Notes: generated from the sequence alone by a model not told the origin. A DNA stretch of 64,000 nt from Epiperipatus broadwayi (GCA_028023455.1 JAQFVV010006197.1:13759254-13823253); one strand, 5' to 3'. Numbered from the stretch's first letter, positions 12,414-27,009 are shown. Translations and numbers: made by a program.

Positions 12414-13054
12414 CTAGTATAAGTATTGAATGTCTTGAGAAAAATTTAACTTTATTTATATATTCCAAACACATTCACACAACGTTTCTAGAGATATTCT
12501 CCTCTCTTCTTCAGCTGTTGCTGGTCTGATCAGTGAAATACTACCATAGGGATCAAACCTGGATGTTTGGATTCTTGAATATTGAATTTTAAAATAACAT
12601 GCTAACAAACTGAGCCATCCTGCCAAAGGCAATGGTCAGTAGAAATTTCATATACTTATCTATGAGGTTGTTCCTGATTTCTTCACTTTTTCCTAAGAGC
12701 AAAGTTGATAGTGGTTTCCATGCATTATATATAGTCACACTAGATTGACTTATGGGGTTGCTTACCATTGTCGTAGGAAAAAGTGGAGAAATCTGTAGGA
12801 ACCTCATAGATAAATATATGAAATTTTTATTAACTGTTCCCTTTTGCAGTATGGCTGTTGTTTAGAAAATTACCTTAAAATTCAATATTCAAGAATCTAA
12901 GGGTCTAGGTTTGATTTCTATGTTAGTACTGTCACTGGTCAGGCAAGCAATACCTAAAGAAAAGGAGAGAATAATACCTCTTGAAATGTTATGCTTTTAT
13001 TAAAATATTTAAATAATGTTAAATTTTTCTAAAGACATTCAATACTTATATTAG
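12414..13054. mobile_element. Foldback element, about 640 bp
   Basis: Left CTAGTATAAGTATTGAATG (12414) is mirrored by the right end CATTCAATACTTATATTAG (to 13054). The arms stay complementary up to the centre near 12734, through pairs such as ATTCTTGAATATTGAATTTT and its complement near 12890, and TATCTATGAGGTT with AACCTCATAGATA. The arms are about 300 bp each and clearly diverged. There is no ORF of substance; the 72-codon frame at 12589-12807 spans the centre. Hammerhead-like sequences lie in both arms. The element abuts the right end of the giant palindrome. Confidence 0.75.
12474..12525 (-). ncRNA. Hammerhead-like motif in left arm of foldback element
   Basis: The minus strand shows CUGAAGA, then AGAGA and UCUCU able to pair as stem II, one extra A, GAAA, and a self-complementary ACGU before a possible cleavage site. 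The mirrored copy at 12943-12995 (plus strand) has CUAAAGA and UGAAAUGUU. Stem I pairs poorly and the extra base before GAAA is non-standard, so this is a weak or decayed hammerhead at best. Confidence 0.3.
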
Positions 13055-13059
13055 ACGAT

Positions 13060-15500
13060 AGAAATATTCAGTATATAAATACAACTAAAATACCATCATT
13101 TCAGGAATTTGCAGTAAATGTTATGTTATAGTAATCTATTTTATGATTAATGTCTATGCACCTTCACTTCTCTGACCAATCTAAATGAACTTCAAATCAA
13201 TATTCCCCAATTAAAGGATAGTGCTAACTGATAGGCTGTAGCCAATCTAATTGAAGAAATCCTAAGCTTTTATGAAAAATCTTCAACTATCTAGAGAAAA
13301 AATTCAAACATCATCTGTATTTGAATTATATCTTATGGCCTTGGTAGGTGGACTGCACTAGTTAAAGTATAAGGTTTTTTAATATCTTTATGATAAAGCA
13401 ATTGATTGTTGTAAAATGGAAATAAATATAATACATTATAATATTTTTTGCAAATAAATAAACAACAATAAATATTATTTCATTGTTGTATAAAATTATA
13501 TAATAAGATACTGAAGCAGAAAATGAAAGAAAAAAGATTATATTTTTTTAAAAAAATCTAAAAGTCTCTATGCATAATGGACTTATATATATATATATAT
13601 TGCACTGAGGAGGGTAATAAAATGGAAAGAGCTTCTATATATTAAAACATATATTTGTTGTATAACTTTTTTCAGTTTTGTTCATTTAATAATGAATTAT
13701 ATATATTGTACTGATATAAATAAATAAATAGCTTATAGCATTGAAAGTGTATTCTAACCTGTAAAAAAATTGTAAGATGTTAATGATGAGTGCCATGCAA
13801 GGTAGATGGTTTATTTATAACAATATGGATACTACTTCTTTGCCATGTTATAGTGACCTTATGGTCTGTAGCAAATGTGCAAGTGTATGACATAAATGTT
13901 CAAAATTTTATATTAAAATCTTAAAATAACAGTAACATAATGAATAAAAGCTATAAACCCAATGCAACATCTATCACTGACAGATTTAACATTAACTTCA
14001 AAGTGAAGTAGAGATATAAATAAAATTGTGGGATCAAGAACATTACAGCAATTGATAACAATATTAATTTTATTATATATAATATACAATATGAATATGA
14101 TAATCAAAATATCAAAGAAATAATAATAAAATAATACATCAATACTTATATATTTTTCAATAAAGAAATTTTACGACCTTAACTTATGTTAAAATATAAA
14201 TTTACGTAATATTATAAAATAATATTATTTCAAGCCCTTTTTGTTATAATTTATTATTATACAATAACTGAAGTGATCACAAAAATTATTTTTTAAATTT
14301 AGATATTAGAATCATGAAACAGAGCAGAAATTAAATATCAAGTATTAACAATTCTCAACTCTTCCACATGTGGTAAAGACATTTCTGTACTGGTTCAAGT
14401 TAAACATATTTAATGCATATCAAAAGTTATTATTTATAATCATAGTCATTTATTAAATATTTTATATGTCTTTCATATAAATGAAAATAAAAATTTAACT
14501 AAAATAATGTGTCTTTCAACTTTATAATATATGCATATATCAGTCATTAATTAATACATATTTTTTAAAAATTAATATTTGTTAAATAAAAGTATTATTT
14601 TTTTATAAAATTAAAAATAATATATATATATATATTTTAATTTGACCTGAATGATGTGATATCAAATAATAACTGTATATTGTCTATATTTCTATTCTTA
14701 CATGTTTTTTTGGGACCCATAGGTAATCCATGTCAAAGTGATGGTGTCATAATTGATTGGAACTATTATATTAGCCATTAGCTTTGAATATCCAATTTGT
14801 TTTTAAACAACAATAATTTTTTTTGTATATTCTTTTTGCTTCCTAGTTGATTGAAAAATATAGCAAAATATAAAATATCCATTGATTTTAAAGAGAGATA
14901 TGCACTAATACAATTCACTTATTCTCTGTTAAGCTTTCCATCTAATTCCTTGGAAGGATATAGTTGCAAATGAGAGATAAACTTCTTCCTCATTCTATTA
15001 TTTTAGCAATCCATATTTTTGATTTTTGAATTATTAAAATATATAATTAATCTATAGTTAAGTTTTTAAGTTATGAAATTTAAAGATAGTCTTTCTAGTT
15101 GTACCACTTGGTTCAAAGTCTGTTTTTTTTATTATTATTATTCAAAAATCACACTCTTTTACCAGTCAGGCAATCATTTCATTAATATTTCATATCCGTA
15201 ATTATATCTAAACCAATACTCAGTATTGTTGAACTCAACAGTTTAAAATTATTTATGTTTGGATAAAATGATTTAATTTTTAAGTTATCATAATTATACA
15301 CTAAACATGTACTATTAGCTCTATTGTCATTGCTTATAGAATGAAGTGAACCAAATTTTCTTTTTCTATTTGATTTATCTTCAAATGTTTTCCACTGATC
15401 ATGTTTTCTAGTGTCACAATCTCTTTCATTGGTAATAAATTGGTAATAAATTTATAATACTTTATTTATCACTTAATAAAGGTTATGAAATTATTTTATT
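13060..15500. other. AT-rich noncoding DNA
   Basis: Nothing recognised. There are TA microsatellite stretches (about 13585-13600, 14620-14636) and no coding-like frame. Confidence 0.55.
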
Positions 15501-15507
15501 ATGACTT

Positions 15508-16950
15508 TTATTCTCTTTTTTCAAATCTAAAATATTTTTTCCTCTTCATATTAATATCATATAAAATTACTTCCTCTTTACAACTCATAAATATCTGAAT
15601 GTAATTATTTTTAATAAATTCAGAACTAGTTGTCTTACTTAAATTTAAATATTTATTAACTTTATCAACATTATTATTAAGTGAATATCTGTAATTATGT
15701 AAAAGGAAATTAATCTTCTGACTTTCACCGTTTGCTTTAATGTATAATTTATGCACATTCAATCATCAGTAAGTTTTAAAAATACAATTGAATCACTTGT
15801 GCTTAGAGCTTATTCTTATATAAACCAATCCCCATTGATCTTGTCAATTTAGGGCTTGAGTTCTAAACCTAAGTGATTTATTTGTGTTTTTACAACTTAG
15901 ATTTATACCTTAAAACATCCAATTTAGAATTTGAATAACCTTCAGATTTCTCATTTCCTTGCTTAAGGATTCCATCAAATTTACTCATTGTTGCATTAAA
16001 TGGGATCATTGTATCAGTGATAAAGCAAAACCTCAATTTTTGCTAGAACTGCATCCATTTTAGCATATAACTTAGTAAAAACATGATTCAATTTATTACA
16101 TTTAGCATCTCAGTCAGTTTTTATCTCAGTTTTAACAAATTGATCTACTTGATTCTTCAAAATGTCTAATTCATCTGGTGATTGTGATATAATCATTAAT
16201 TCCTGCGCAACTTTTATGGTTTTATCTGCCTTATCAAATTAGCTATCCATCTTTAACATTAGCTTTTCTTCAAAATTCTGTTGAATAATGGATAAATTTA
16301 TCATTTGAATAGTTAATTGATTATTATTTACTTTTTTTTTGAATAGTCAATAAATTCTTTTTCCTTTCTTTTTGGTTCTTCTCTGACATTCTGCCTATTT
16401 CTTTCGATTTTATTCACTTGCTAATAATTTTCTCATAACTTCTTCCAATCAACTTTTAAGTCTTTTTGGACTTCTTGACACTGTATTAAAACATTTTCTA
16501 ACTTGATTACTTTGGGTTTTTTTCATCTTTTATTTTCTTATCCAGCTCCACTAATTTTCTTTAATTTTTCTTCAAATTCGTCTTCTAAATTAAATGTTTG
16601 TTTAAAACTTTCTAAATCCACAATTTGTTTGTTCATTTTATTACTTATACTAGTAAAATTCACTTCTTACTTCTATTTTATTTTCAAATACATCTAATTT
16701 TGAGTTCAAATTCCCAAATTTAAAACCCATATTTTCTTTTATTTTTATGCTATTTGTTTCCATATCTTCTTTCATCTTTACACTATTTTCCTCATCTTTA
16801 CACTATTTTCTTTAAATTTGGAATCCATTTTTTTGCAATAACAACTCAAACATTTTTTTCATAGTCAATGGAGGTTTTGATCTCTCAGTTAATTGTTTCA
16901 CAGTTTCTTTTTTCAATTTAAACAATATTCTTTTCACCATCAAGAACTTA
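15508..16950 (-). pseudogene. Decayed coiled-coil ORF, possibly retroelement ORF1
   Basis: Read on the minus strand, 16950 down to 15508 gives a Lys/Glu/Asn-rich translation interrupted by many stops and frame changes. Legible pieces include MKKMFELLLQKNGF, KMKEDMETNSIKIKENMGF, DELDILKNQVDQF and AKMDAVLAKIE, which have heptad-like spacing typical of coiled coils. The 3' end is an open frame (15508-15762) starting NVHKLYIKANGESQ. Traces of similar reading continue upstream to about 17400. A broken ORF1 or gag-like gene of a retrotransposon is plausible, but no diagnostic motif (zinc knuckle, RRM, protease) is visible, so the family is not assigned. Confidence 0.4.
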
Positions 16951-17599
16951 ACACAGGAAAGAGGTTGAAATCTATCTTCTCATTTAACCACAAATTCTAC
17001 CAAGATCCAGATGATTATATTTAAAAATAAACATATCTCCTCTCAAAATTTCTTTATATTTGTTTACTATTAACTGTTATTTATTAATTTTTTTTTAAAA
17101 CAAAATTTCTTTCTTGGGCCTTCCCAAATACAAATATTAATACATGGTATAGTCTCTTGTGTCTTTTCACTTTTTTATTTCTGAGTTTGTTTCATCATAT
17201 CACTACAATTTTTTTCTTTCACATATGTATCATTGTCATCTTCCATAAAATTTAATTCTTTTCATTAGACCCAATAATTCTCATATCATATTCACTAATG
17301 GTGACACTATCAATAAAATATTGAAGTTCTCTGACAATCTCTTTATTTAAAATATAACAATAAGTGCACCATCCATATTTTATTCTTTTAATGACATAAT
17401 AAAGAATAACTGACAGCTGAATTCACTGATGCAATTGTATCAATAGCAGCAATGGGCAGTCTATATTTAGTAAATATAAATATGAATCAAAAGGAATTGC
17501 ACCTCTGGTATAATCCACTAAATAGTAAAACTAAGTATTCCACCCAGGGCCACCATGTGTGGATGTGTAGGTTTTGTGGGGCACAAAGACACTTCACTA

Positions 17600-18130
17600 C
17601 TGGGGTGTAATACACCAACATAATTAATAAAATTTATATGTAAATACAATTGTTTATATTTTTAAATCATTTCATTGTTAGAAATACATTCTGAGTGTAA
17701 ATATTTTTTATTTAAATATAAGAGGAATACTTCTTTCCTTAAACTTATTTGTGACAATTACCTGGGTGTCAAATTTTTAGACACAAGCTTGAAATATTTT
17801 ACATATATACTCTTATTATTATGCTAAACTGAATAGTCCAATGCAATTTTGTTGTGATAATTAATAAAACTTATACATAAATGTTTAGATTTCCATATCA
17901 CTTTATTCCTAAAAATACATTCTGATTGTAAATATTTATTATTTAAACATAAGAGGAATATTTCTTTACATAAACTTATTGTAGCAATTGCTCTAGCCTT
18001 GAAATATATTTCATATATTCTCTATCATTGCACAAAAACAAACAGGCCAATGCCCTTTCATCACTATGATTAATAAAATTTATATGTAAATAAAATGTTT
18101 TGACTGTCTAATCATTTTTATTTAAATATC
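17600..18130. repeat. Diverged tandem repeat, about 210-237 bp unit
   Basis: The block AATAAAAYTTATAYRTAAAT recurs at 17626, 17863 and 18073. Between them, ATACATTCTGAGTGTAAATA and ATACATTCTGATTGTAAATA, AAGAGGAATA and TTGAAATAT recur in the same order. About 2.3 units are present. There is no ORF and no recognised hammerhead core. It could be a satellite remnant. Confidence 0.6.
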
Positions 18131-21100
18131 CAAATTTATATAAAAAGTAACATATTATTATTAATAATTTATTTAAAAATAAAACTTAATTTAAAAATAT
18201 TACCTTATAATTACAGCAATTCTGCATATGATGAAATTATCTTTATCAATAATGTTTTACTTGGGAGTACTGCTAGAGTGTCTGCCTCTGAAATGTCAGG
18301 TCTTGATTCAATGCTATGTTGTGTTAAAAAAAATTGAATAACATTATGTTTATCTTAGCTTTTCCTATTTTTAATAATAATATTATCCTTTTTTTAATGC
18401 AGTATTAGCTTCTTACTTGTTGCCTAGCTAAAAACTCATAATTGATCCATAATCCACACTATGATGCAAATCTACTCAAAGCAGAATAAGGAAAAAACAT
18501 AATTTTTAAAAGATATCATTGCATGTCAAAATATCTAATTCTTAAAAAATTCCATGATATAACCTATGAATAAACAAAATAAAATTCAAGAGGTTTTAAT
18601 GCCTTCTAAAAATTTATTGAATAAACAATCTTAAGTATGAAAGTTAAAAATTCTTCCCTTAAATAAATCCTGGCTAAATCTTTAATTGTTGAACTGTATA
18701 ATAAAATATAATATGACTTAATTATTAATAGGCATTAAAAATTAAACATTGTAATAAAGTAGTGTATTTTATTATTGAACGAAAAGAAGAGAAACTATTT
18801 TTGTTAATAGAAAATGTAAACAAATTATTTGTGAGAGGATGGATTATTAAAACATTTTTTATCAAATTGTTGCTAATGGAACTACTTAAAAACAATTTTT
18901 TTTAAAAAAGATATTGCACACATTTCATTAACATGACATTCTTGTAACACCTATACAACTTCACTTGTAACTGCTCGATTGGGAACATGCTTACAAAATT
19001 CTTTATACTAATGGAAGAATCCAATTGTTTTATTTTTTTTTTATTAAACAGACAAAAAAAACCCACAAGGCATGGTATAATGTCTGCAAAAAATTTATCG
19101 AATAAACAATATAAGCGAGAGTTTTTTTTCTTATATAAATGTAAGGTAAATTCTTAAAATCCTTAAATATCTGACTATATCATGTGATCATGTTTTTAAA
19201 CTGGAATAACAAACATACAAGCATACAAAAAATTATTCTATTACTGAGATTACAAATGACACAAAGTAAAAAACATGATGCTTAGAGTTGACCTAGTTAA
19301 AATTAATTGCTTTTTATCACATTGCGGCTACCAAAAGTCAGCAGAGTTAATATGAAAATAAAAAGGTAAAAATGTAAATAATTATATATTTTTAATATTC
19401 ATTTGATAACAAAATTGTATAGAATTTATTGTTTTAATTAACTAATTTTATTTCATGGGACAGGAGAGTCTTTTTCTCATGATAAAAACATTTAGATATT
19501 TAAAAAAATTAATTATTTTACTTGAAAATTTAGATATATTAAAATTGCACAAATTGGTACTTCTAATATATTATAAATACAATTTTGGGCAATTTTATTG
19601 ACTCAATATTTGAGAAAACTAAATAGTATACATATAATGCAATAGATATATATTTTCTTCATTATTGCAAATCCATTAATAACATTATCCTAATTTTATT
19701 ATTTTTTTTGCATATTCTGATTCAATGCATAAAAATACTAATGAAGAACTGATTTCACATTAATGTGACCAGAACATTCTGAAATATTTAGGTAAACAAC
19801 TTAACTGGAAAATCTGCATTACCGCCTATTAGTACATCTACAACTATATTACTTCACATGTGATATTTATTTTAGGACTTATAGAGGAAACAATTTCATT
19901 TAGCATATAATAAAATGTTTTAATTTTTGCAAAAGACAGAGATTAAGCAGATTGGGGACTTTGATAAATGTGAGGTCATATGCCATTGCAATGCACTCAG
20001 ACCAGTTCTGTTCATGAGACTAGAAGTGCTGAAATTTATCTTGCACAAAGGTGCCTCACACTCACAAGGCAAGCCTAATTCCACCCTAGTATTTGATAAA
20101 TTATAAATACAAAAATCCAGAAATGATACCTCTGGTATGTGCACTTAATTGACAAGTCCAAGTATTTATCATTTGGCACTTTATTGATATTTACAAACAA
20201 CTTTCTATGCAGTAAAATCACAAGTTATCTACTCACATCTAACATATTTTAGTCTAACAAGTTCAAAGTCTGTTTTTTAAATTCAAAAATCGTGCTGTTT
20301 AATCACTCATTTCCAGAAACTTTTATTTATCCCCATTCAATCTAGCATTTTTTTAAAATAAACTCATTTGCATAAATAAAAATACAAAGAATAACATTTT
20401 ATAGATTGTAATAATAATTATTGACAACCGAGGAACAGCATATTGCTCATTTTTATTATTTATTATAATCAATAACTAATAATAATATTAATAATCTATA
20501 TGGATAAATTATTTAAATATTGATGTATATAATTTTTATTTATTTATTATCATGCGCATACACATCATGTATTGATCAGGTTGTTTATCTGTAGTCAATG
20601 CGAATTATAACCCTTTATTAACCATATTTTATTTGTCTCATAATAGAACTTTTATCTTTTTTTTAAAAAAAATATATATTATAGCCTTCATATAGGCCGT
20701 CTATTTACAGTATTTATATATATGCATTTATGTATGCGACTGTTAGTATCTCTGACTACAACTGTTAGTATCTCTGATTAGTAAAAATTTGCGGTTTTTA
20801 TTATTATTATTGGAATATCTAATTATAATAGTATGGCCATTTTTTATTTTCTGTTGTGACTATTGTCAAAAATATTTTATTTTCATTTAATGACATTCTA
20901 AGTTTATTAATAGAAATGTGACTACTCATTATTATAATTTAAAGGTTTATTTGTAATGGGTGATTACTTGGTAGTAGTTAAATCTGTTTAATTTGAGAGA
21001 TGTAACAATAAAAAGTCTACTTATAATATAAAATGCCATGAATATTATAGTAATATTTAATTTTACTTGGACTGATTTTTTTTTTTTTGCAATTAAAGTA

Positions 21101-23340
21101 AGAACTAGGAAATTTTGCTCACAAGCAATTTATCTTAATAGTGAATTAGGACTTCATTCATATAAATGTATCTACAAAAAAAAAAAAAATTCTAATCATG
21201 CATATTTTTATTTAACTTTAATTTACATCTGTATAATGGAGTCATTGTAGAACAATGTGATAGAAAGTCTTTATAATGGTTAGAATGTCATAAAATATTA
21301 TAATGCAGGAACTGACCATAGCCACTTTAATCAACATCAAATTATATATGTATGTAAGTTATCAGTACCTTTTCTATAATTCTAGAATGACATCAATAAT
21401 CATCAAAAGGAAGTGCTATATTTAGAGTTTAAATTTGCTATTAGAAATTATTAAAGGCAAACAATGTAAATGTTGCTCAATATTTGCAAATATAACACAC
21501 TACTTGTTGACACAAATAAAACTTACCCATGAAAATAAAGATCACATTTAGAAATGTACAATTTCAAAGAGAAAAATATACATCTGTGCAAATTAAAATT
21601 TAACAAAAGTTTATGCATGAAAAATAAGTTTCTAGTTATTTAGGGTAATAGTTATGAGACAAAAATTATCCTGTATTTGCATTTAAAAAAAAAGAAGAAA
21701 AAAATGCTTCTAATTTTAAAATATTGAAAAGTGATGCAATTTTTCTTGGTTATATCTCCAATAATAATAAAAAAGGAAGCTGTAAGCTTATAAAAATCTT
21801 TAATTATTGAAAAATATTGTTAAATCTCTACTACTACCAATTATTTGGAAGTTTAATAATATAATATTTAGATGTATTAAAAAATAATAATTGATTTTTA
21901 GTTTTTTTGAAATTTGAATATAAAATTATATCAAGTTTATCTTAATATTTCTTTAAATATAGCCAGTGTACTTCATAGTGGTATGGTTCAACAATATCTG
22001 CTATTTTCAATTTGTGTCCATGAAAACATTGACAACTTTCTTCCTAGCCTGAATTTCATATTTTTAGAGATTTATTTATTAATATATTTATAGTAATTTG
22101 ACTTTGTTGTTCAGAAATTTTTTGTAGGTAGCAGCTGCAATCAGAAAGCAATCTTGATTTTTTTTTTCCCAATAAATTTATTAAACATAAATAAGTATGA
22201 TATAAAATGATTTTGTACAGGAAAAAAAAAATTAATACAAACATAAATTTTGAATTTTTGATTATCTTCTGATTATCAGTTCTCAATTAACAGCTCATGT
22301 TCTACAGTTCACTGCATCACTCATTCTTATAGAGAATAACAAATGTAATCCAATAAATCCTTAGTAGGCTTTTGCCCATGAACTGCCTTCATATAATCAT
22401 TTCAATGATCACCTGCAATGTCATGTGCACTTCACTGCTGGAAGAGCACAGTTCTATAATCAGATATGGCTCAGAAACTCAATATTGATCATCTTTATTA
22501 TCTTTTAAACAGTGTCCACTGGATAACATGTTCTCAATCAGAAGAATTAAGCATCATTATTTGATGTTCACAATTTATTCATATTAGGCCAGCTGGAGCA
22601 ATCTTGATTTTCATGTTTTTTTTTTCTAATTTAGCATGTGTGAAAGTAAGAAAAAAATCATTTTTTTTTTTTTTTATAGTTTCAGAAGAGACAAGTTGAT
22701 CTATCTTCCAGAAATTTTAAAAAAAAAAAAAACTTTAATATTCCAATGTTATTTTACAATATAATAGATGAATAATAATTTTTTTTACAGGTTTTTTATT
22801 TAATTTTATAAATATTTTACATAATAGAAGAATTTGAAGATTTTATAATTTTGATTTTGTCAAATATTTTACTAATTTCCTTTTTTCTCTCTTCATGTTT
22901 TGAAATATTGCATTATCTTACAGATCCTATATATTTTTTATTCCATATGCATCAATTATTTATTTCATAAATTCAAATATTTCAAAATTTTATAGTTTCA
23001 GTTACAAATCTATATATAATTTAATAGGTCAAATTGTTTATGATTTCCATTATATATATATAATTTAAAACATTACAATATTTTTATTCTATATGAATAG
23101 AAATATTTTAAAATGTTAGAATTTCAATTATCTTAATAAAAATATCCCATTTTTGGATGAAAAAAACATACCCAATTAAAGAAAATAATTGTTTTCTCAG
23201 TATGGCTTAAAATTTTAATCTATCATTGCCCCAGACAAATTTTTCAGAGAAATTTTTTTTTTCTTTATTAAAACTGAAACTGGTAATGAGAATGAAATTA
23301 ACATTGATTTTTATGTTTATTCAATCCATTTATGATTATA
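18130..23340. other. AT-rich noncoding DNA
   Basis: No gene recognised. Slightly GC-richer patches near 19930-20150 and 22270-22600 give short frames but no motif. The segment starting ACCTCTGGTAT near 20128 resembles that near 17500, so it is probably an old dispersed repeat. Confidence 0.5.
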
Positions 23341-24185
23341 TATATCTATATATCATTAAAATTAACCCAAATTCAAAATTAAACAAGACTAGCCAAAGAA
23401 AATAAACTCTATAACTCAACCAATGATAAAGACATATATACAATCAGATGATAATATAACTTAGTAATTAGGTTAACTTAAATTTAATAATTATAAATAC
23501 TTTATTATTATATTCATTTAAGTATTATTGTTAGTCATGAGAATATTTAGATGCTTAATAAGGAGTGACTTGGTATTTTTATACCATTGAATGATTATTT
23601 CTATATGCATTTAGAGGGGTATGTAATCTTGTTAATAGGACCAGTGGGCCTCATAATTGCTAATACCAATTAAATATGATTTAGAAATAATAAGAGTATT
23701 AAATTTGTATCTCAATAAAGTCATAGTATAACCCAATTTAGGGAATTGTTATGTTTTCTAGGGGTCATCCTCCTATTGGCAGGGTACAATATATATATAA
23801 CACTGTACAATATTAATCCTCATGCATTATTTAATTGTATAATGTCATTATGTAAAATAATAACCACAACTTTATTGTTCTATGGTCCCAGATAAATATT
23901 ATTAATATTATTTATTTGCAAATTTGGTTATCAGTAATAATGGCAATTTTCCCTCAAAACCAGTCAATTACAATGAATTAGAACTTTTGTGCACACTGTG
24001 TGTATGTATATATTTATAAGAAATACACTCGGTGCATATCACTAGCTGAAAATTAAAATATAAAATTATTACGCCATATATTATGTTTTATCAGCAATGC
24101 TGTTTGAAATTCAGACTTTATCTTTATTCACAAGAGTGTTTGCTGATAAATCATAACATTTGGGGGAATTATTTGACATTTTATA

Positions 24186-24510
24186 TATATATATTGTAAC
24201 TGAATAATAATATACAAAATAAATAATTAATCAGAATAAATGGCCCATAACTTTAAACACCAATTGTAACATAATAATATATATAATAAATAAATCAATG
24301 AATTATCAGATGCTTCACTTGTAGCAGAATAATAATATAAAAAACAAATAAATGATTTTCTCAGAACCAAGAGCGATGCTAATTTGTACCAATATAAAAT
24401 AATCAATGATATAGATATTTATAACAATAATAAGTTAATTGGTTTCTATATGGGCCATGTATTTGGATACCAAATTGTATCAAAATAAAGTATCTATAAA
24501 TGAAGAGTCA
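24186..24510. repeat. Degenerate short tandem units
   Basis: Variants of TTGTAACAGAATAATAT begin at about 24196, 24264, 24321, 24386 and 24475, often preceded by a GGGCCATNNNTTTGGACACCAA-like segment. Spacing is 57-89 bp, so this is an old, irregular minisatellite. The rest of 23400-25130 shows nothing else. Confidence 0.35.
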
Positions 24511-25135
24511 AGTAACTATAAATTGTCAAAGTATCAATAATATTGAGCATCAATTTGTCCTCGTTTAAAATCTAAATATATTAGCTTAATTCTATAGTGA
24601 CTAAAAAATCCTACCCTAACCTTGACTAATTACTTATTCATTGTAATAACAATATATAACTGATGAAATGCTAAAATAATGTAATAAATTATTAAAATAT
24701 GTAAATTGCTTTATTTAATATTTTGATTAACTGATATTTTAAGATATAAAATGAAATATATAAAGACTTGTGAAGCTAATATTAATGTAATAAGATGTCA
24801 GTGAATAAACATGAAATCCATATTTAATTATTAATAATAAAAAAATTATTAGTATAATAAACATAATAAATAAAAATATATAAAGAGCAAATGAAATATT
24901 CTTTGTTAAGCTATTTGATTAGGAATTAATTATTCTTTTATTTATTGCATATGTCATATAATTTATACATATATCTAACATGTATTTGCATAAATATTTC
25001 AAAATATATACGAAAATATATATTTTAAAAATTGATTTTGTTTAGTTTGTTTATTGTTTTCTTACAATCACGAATGTAAATTTATTAATTTAAATACAGA
25101 AAATATTATGTCAATATATATTAAATATATATACA

Positions 25136-25285
25136 GGCAAAACTTTCCATACAGTAGTGCCACTCAATGCAAGCCAGAGTAATCAATGGATGTCAGGACT
25201 TGTGCATAAAATCACTATCTAGTGCCTACTAATCCAATATCCCCAGAGTAGTTTCTAGCTTGTGGCTTTTGCCAGTGAGGAGCTT
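25136..25285 (-). mobile_element. Single-armed copy of the ACUAGU hammerhead element
   Basis: It starts GGCAAAACTTTCCATACAG and matches, with about 15% differences by eye, one arm plus the loop of the palindrome at 60096-60344 (in reverse complement for the loop part). The second arm is missing. It carries a mutated hammerhead on the minus strand at 25238-25284. The downstream boundary is uncertain because similarity fades after GCCAGTGAGG. Confidence 0.65.
25238..25284 (-). ncRNA. Decayed hammerhead ribozyme (ACUAGU type)
   Basis: The minus strand reads CUCCUCA, then CUGGCAA in place of CUGAUGA, a weak stem II (AGCC-ACAA-GCUA), an intact GAAA, CUACUC, and UGGGGA able to pair with the upstream stem I strand. 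GAAA is kept here but lost in the 60185-60228 copy, while CUGAUGA is kept there and lost here. The two together imply an ancestral complete hammerhead with an ACUAGU stem III. Confidence 0.5.
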
Positions 25286-25289
25286 TGGA

Positions 25290-26995
25290 TCTGAGAGCAC
25301 TGCACCTAGATCTTAGAATCTCTGGTGATCATGCAATGCTTAGTGGTTAAATATATAGTCATAAAGATAACTTGTAAATACTTATACTGAAAATCTATTG
25401 GATTTAATATTAAGAAAACAAAATATACCATAAATTTAAGTAAACCAAAATTTAGTATTAAAAATATATATTACATTTAAATTTTATTTTCAAAGTAATT
25501 TAAATTTTTTTTGTGTGGTTAATCTATATTTTTATGTATTATAAATAATCATGCATTCTAAACTAAATAAATAAAGAATAAAAAACATACTATCTGTGAA
25601 ATTCATCCAATAATTACAAGGTATGTTCCTTAATCTACAATTTCATTAAAAGAATATTTGTTAATTCACATCAACATTATAATATTATTAGCATAAATAA
25701 TGATAAAATTAAGAGATCTCATTAAAATCCCCAATAATTTCATAGCATATGATAGTTTAAATAAGCATGGTATTTAAATTCAATTTTATCCCAGTTATAG
25801 CATTCAAAACTTTTATCTACCTTAATGAAGTACAAGTTCTAAATAAAACATTTCGTAATAAAATATTGTGACATTAATATTTCTCTTTTTACAGTAATAA
25901 CAGCATTGATTAACTTCCTGGTATTCTGTAGTAAATAGTATAGCACTTAAATTATTTCCACAGTGAATTTTTTTTACATGGTATGATTTAAATTATTTTC
26001 TGAATAATACACATGGTAGAATTTACATTATTTCATGATTCTGCATGCTTTGTAACACTTGAAGTACATTATACAATGAGATGTTTTTATTATATGATGC
26101 TCTGCAGATCTCTCAAAAGACAGAAGTTGTTCATTTTCTTTGCTTAGGCATTTATTTCTGTAATAAAAATCCACAATGCTCTGACTTTGCATGGTTTGTT
26201 TATTGAGATGCAGATTAAGAGAGAGAGAGGGGGGGGACCAAACTAAAATAAGGGGATTAAATATTTTTTTCCTGATAAGGTCACTTTTAGATCACTATCC
26301 TAGAGATTGTTTTTATGGTATAACTCAATTTTAACTCATTGCTATGTTTTTATAATTAACTGTTATACTCCAATCAATAAAAAGTTCTTGTAATATATCA
26401 GTGTTCATGAAATAAAAATATTTTATTATCTTTGTAATATATAAAAATTTTAAAGAATAATAAAAAAATAATTTTACAAATTAAAATACATTTTTGAAAT
26501 CATATTTTTAAATAAAATATGAACATTCCTTGTATATTTATTTATTTAATATATAATATTTTATTTATTTATTTAAATACTTATACATAAAAAATATGTT
26601 AAATTTGTATAATTTAATATTGATTCAATTGTATAAACTTAAAATATGTATACATGCATATACATACTCTAAATAATAATTGACTATTTTGTTTATTTAT
26701 TCTCATGTATTATTTGATAATGTAGTAAATAAAAATGTCAACACACGAATTCATCAATACATAATCCAGTCTTTTAAATCTTTCTAAGAATAAAATATTA
26801 ATTTTATAGTGTATTATGATATAAAATAAACTAACATTTCTCTATATTGTTTAGCAACAAAAAAAATTACCATTAAAAAATTATGCACATTATCTTACAC
26901 TAAGATGCATTGTCAATCATTATTTCTTAATAGGGAGAACTGTGATCTTTTTAAAACAATTGAAAAATAAAATAAGTCAACAATTTTTTTTTTTT
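25290..26995. other. AT-rich noncoding DNA
   Basis: Nothing recognised, apart from a GA-then-G run (GAGAGAGAG followed by nine G) at about 26221-26237. Confidence 0.55.
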
Positions 26996-27009
26996 AAAGG
27001 AATATAATA

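Noticed and set aside
18262-18345. tRNA-like segment followed by an A run
   Set aside because: Words like TACTGCTAGAGTG and GGTCTTGATTC recall A and B boxes, but there is no acceptor pairing, the box spacing is short, and no target-site duplication was found.
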